DNA of 7,409 bases from Kingella oralis. Its GTDB lineage: Bacteria > Pseudomonadota > Gammaproteobacteria > Burkholderiales > Neisseriaceae. The position numbers and the translations under genes were made by a program. The stretch is from assembly GCA_905373195.1 (NCBI GenBank), contig CAJPSG010000044.1:1-7409 (forward strand), read 5' to 3'. How positions within the stretch are numbered: position 1 is the first letter of the stretch; every line of letters begins with the position of its first letter. Below the pieces are notes generated by a model. That model had not been told where the DNA came from and made no database searches. It saw nothing but the letters and a program-made list of their open reading frames with translations. This document shows, piece by piece, positions 6,062-7,409 of the stretch.

Positions 6062-6089
6062 AAAAAAACACCAGCCGCAAAGCTGGTGT
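6062..6089 (-). terminator. Minus-strand rho-independent terminator
   Basis: Read on the minus strand: ACACCAGC, loop TTTGCG, GCTGGTGT, then TTTTTT. The eight-pair stem is perfect. The plus strand has no T tract after the stem, so it would only stop transcripts running right to left. No minus-strand gene is visible to its right. Confidence 0.55.
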
Positions 6090-6133
6090 AATGGGGATAT
6101 ATTTAAAAACCGTGATTTTTTAAACATATTTCC

Positions 6134-6162
6134 TTGATATGTACACGCCATAAACATATACT
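6134..6162 (+). promoter_or_regulatory. fic promoter
   Basis: TTGATA (-35) at 6134-6139 and TATACT (-10) at 6157-6162, each one base from consensus, with the ideal 17-base spacer. Transcription would start near 6169, leaving a leader of about 27 bases. The -10 partly overlaps a TAAACAT repeat. Confidence 0.65.
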
Positions 6163-6182
6163 TCAAACATCTTTAAATTTTC

Positions 6183-6186
6183 AGGA
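6183..6186 (+). promoter_or_regulatory. fic ribosome binding site
   Basis: AGGA nine bases before the ATG at 6196, a weak but acceptable Shine-Dalgarno. Confidence 0.45.
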
Positions 6187-6195
6187 TTTTTAAAC

Positions 6196-7296
6196 ATGGC
6201 AACTTGGCAGCCTGAAACGCCCTACAACGAATTGCCCGCGCTACCGCCTGCAAGCGACATGGAAAGCAAAGCCATTTTAAAGCAATGCATTCAAGCCCGC
6301 GCCGCCTTGGCAGAGCTAAAACAAGCGGCGGAGCTAATCCCCAATCAAGGCATGTTGATTAACACGCTGCCCGTTATGGAAGCACAGGCAAGTAGCGAAA
6401 TAGAAAACATCGTAACCACCGCCGACAAGCTATTCCAATCGCTGCAAATGGATAGCGAAGCAGACCCCGCCACCAAAGAAGCCTTGCAATACCGCAGCGC
6501 ATTGTTTTCAGGTGTGCAATCCTTGCAAAGCCGCCCCCTTTGCACCCAAACCGCCCTAGCCATTTGTAGCGAAATCAAAGGGCGCGATATGAATATCCGC
6601 CAAACCACAGGCACAGCATTAAGGGCAGGCAACAGCGGACGCATCATTTACACCCCGCCCGTAGGGGAAAGCGTGATTAGAGACAAACTCGCAAACTTGG
6701 AGCGGTTTATTCACGAGAGCCAAGAGCTAGACCCCCTGATTATCATGGCAGTAGCCCACTACCAATTTGAAGCCATCCACCCCTTTTCAGATGGCAACGG
6801 GCGCACAGGGCGGGTATTAAACAGCTTGCTACTGATTGAACAAGGCTTGCTTAATTTGCCCATACTTTATTTGAGCCGCTACATCATCCAAACCAAAGCA
6901 GATTACTATCGCCTACTGCTAGCCGTAACCGAACGGCAAGAGTGGGAAGGCTGGATTGTTTACATGCTTAAAGGGATTGAAGACACCGCCCGCTGGACAG
7001 TAGCCAAAATTGAAGCCATCCGCGCCCTAGCAGAACACACGCGCCAACACGTTAAAACCACCCTACCGCATCTATACAGCCGCGAATTGATTGATTTACT
7101 GTTTGAGCAGCCCTACACGCGCATTGCCAACCTAGAAACCGCAGGCATCGCCAAACGGCAAACCGCATCAAAATACTTGCGCGAGCTGGCGGAGGCAGGC
7201 ATCTTGAAAGAGGTTAGTGTAGGCAGGGATAAGCTGTTTACCCACCCAAAACTATTAGAGCTGCTTAACGGCGGGCAACCCAGCCCCTATTTGTAA
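6196..7296 (+). CDS. Class II Fic family protein, predicted AMP-transferase
   Basis: A 366-residue Fic protein. Fic enzymes usually transfer AMP from ATP to a hydroxyl side chain of a target protein and can also reverse this; the target here is unknown. The N-terminal Fic_N region starts [18 protein letters not shown] and contains the inhibitory motif [ST]xxxE[GN] as SSEIEN at 66-71, with Glu70 expected to block productive ATP binding. That N-terminal position makes it class II, so no separate antitoxin is needed. The flap lies near GRIIYTPP (148-155). The active site is [12 protein letters not shown] at 195-206, complete, with His195 as base and Asp199 for the metal. Residues about 295-355 form a winged helix ([38 protein letters not shown]), a possible DNA-binding domain. 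It has its own promoter and terminator and is the only cargo gene seen beside the integrase. A DUS core overlaps codons 4-7. Intact and probably active. Confidence 0.93.
   Translation: MATWQPETPYNELPALPPASDMESKAILKQCIQARAALAELKQAAELIPNQGMLINTLPVMEAQASSEIENIVTTADKLFQSLQMDSEADPATKEALQYRSALFSGVQSLQSRPLCTQTALAICSEIKGRDMNIRQTTGTALRAGNSGRIIYTPPVGESVIRDKLANLERFIHESQELDPLIIMAVAHYQFEAIHPFSDGNGRTGRVLNSLLLIEQGLLNLPILYLSRYIIQTKADYYRLLLAVTERQEWEGWIVYMLKGIEDTARWTVAKIEAIRALAEHTRQHVKTTLPHLYSRELIDLLFEQPYTRIANLETAGIAKRQTASKYLRELAEAGILKEVSVGRDKLFTHPKLLELLNGGQPSPYL
6205..6216 (+). repeat. DNA uptake sequence, 11 of 12, at the start of fic
   Basis: TGGCAGCCTGAA, read as W-Q-P-E. WxPE is a common opening of this Fic subfamily, so the match may partly follow from protein conservation. 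Confidence 0.5.
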
Positions 7297-7319
7297 ATTA
7301 TGCATCGCGTACATAATTT
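7295..7319. repeat. Palindrome over the fic stop codon
   Basis: AAATTATG (7295-7302) and CATAATTT (7312-7319) are perfect complements around a nine-base centre. It precedes the terminator and may be a protein-binding site or a 3' stabilising hairpin. Confidence 0.45.
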
Positions 7320-7330
7320 TGCATAAAATG

Positions 7331-7370
7331 AAAGCCCCCCTTCGCGCGCGCACGCGCGGGGGGCTTTTTT
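7331..7370 (+). terminator. Strong terminator after fic
   Basis: AAAGCCCCCC (7331-7340) pairs with GGGGGGCTTT (7358-7367), with an inner stem GCGCG (7344-7348)/CGCGC (7353-7357), a CGCA loop, and a TTC bulge on the left. Six Ts follow the final C of the stem. Confidence 0.9.
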
Positions 7371-7409
7371 ACGGTTAGCGTTGGCGTTTACTTGCGCAGA
7401 CGGTTAGGA

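Larger units (their letters stand above)
5695..6195. other. AT-rich non-coding stretch between int and fic
   Basis: I see no convincing gene in these 501 bases. From left to right it holds the palindrome CCTATATAGG (5737-5746), six AGTGGGAAT repeats (5760-5917), a very AT-rich block (5840-5908), a small hairpin (5932-5954, AGGCGTAG paired with CTATGCCT with one G-T), a minus-strand terminator-like hairpin (6062-6089), and the fic promoter with TAAACAT repeats. A 62-codon plus-strand frame at 5949-6137 has no ribosome binding site and spans the hairpin, so I do not call it. The layout suggests a deleted element core or a control region. Confidence 0.6.
6121..6197 (+). repeat. TAAACAT repeats across the fic promoter
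   Basis: TAAACAT occurs at 6121-6127, 6151-6157 and 6191-6197, spaced 30 and 40 bases, close to whole helical turns. A near copy, CAAACAT, is at 6164-6170. They sit upstream of the -35, against the -10 and over the start codon. One more copy lies at 5873-5879. Possible operator, though short AT-rich words recur by chance. Confidence 0.4.

Noticed and set aside
5949..6137. A 62-codon plus-strand frame between int and fic
   Set aside because: It has no ribosome binding site, overlaps two hairpins, and I recognise no family. AT-rich sequence with few stops explains it as well.
5960..6166. A 68-codon minus-strand frame in the same stretch
   Set aside because: It has no ribosome binding site or recognised motif, and it runs through the minus-strand terminator at 6062-6089.
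7371..7408. ACGGTTAG repeated at 7371-7378 and 7400-7407 as a possible attR
   Set aside because: Eight bases with no match to the tRNA-Leu 3' end; too short to be an attachment site.
7388..7409. Possible 3' end of a minus-strand gene (PNRLRK then TAA) at the right edge
   Set aside because: It fits a gene convergent with fic across the terminator, but six codons are too little to support a call.

Overview
The window looks like chromosomal DNA from a naturally competent member of the Neisseriaceae, most likely Kingella or a close relative. The main clue is a DNA uptake sequence (DUS) of the form AGGCAGCCTGAA, which matches from memory the Kingella-type dialect and not the ATGCCGTCTGAA form of Neisseria meningitidis. 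The 12-mer is exact at 40-51, 3248-3259 (minus strand), 3270-3281, 3310-3321 and 3883-3894. The 10-base core GCAGCCTGAA occurs 14 times in all. Gene content and order agree: hemD-hemX-hemY in a tight operon is typical of beta- and gammaproteobacteria.

Region 1 (1-3236) is the haem operon. It holds the 3' part of hemD (uroporphyrinogen-III synthase, start outside the window), hemX and hemY. The genes are joined by two ATGA start/stop overlaps, so they are probably translationally coupled. HemD makes uroporphyrinogen III. HemX and HemY are inner-membrane proteins of the same pathway whose exact roles are less settled. hemD carries an in-frame tandem repeat directly after a DUS, and hemX encodes four DUS cores as a QPEK/QPEN repeat.

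Region 2 (3237-4354) is ordinary housekeeping sequence. It has a DUS-pair hairpin, a DUS-rich leader, a RluF-like 23S rRNA pseudouridine synthase, and a tRNA-Leu(UAG) gene with a consensus promoter and a terminator built partly from a decayed DUS.

Region 3 (4355-7370) looks like a small genomic island or island remnant inserted at the tRNA-Leu gene. It holds a complete P4-type tyrosine integrase, about 500 bases of AT-rich non-coding DNA, and a class II Fic protein (predicted AMP-transferase with its own inhibitory helix and a C-terminal winged helix), closed by a strong terminator. No second copy of the tRNA 3' end is visible, so the far boundary is outside the window or lost. The non-coding DNA is rich in repeats: three TCTYATAGCRT copies before int, an inverted repeat abutting the int start codon, six AGTGGGAAT copies in mixed orientation, and TAAACAT repeats spaced 30 and 40 bases across the fic promoter. 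These are the best candidates for undescribed control or replication elements. Both island genes carry one DUS core, so the island has probably spent time in this lineage.
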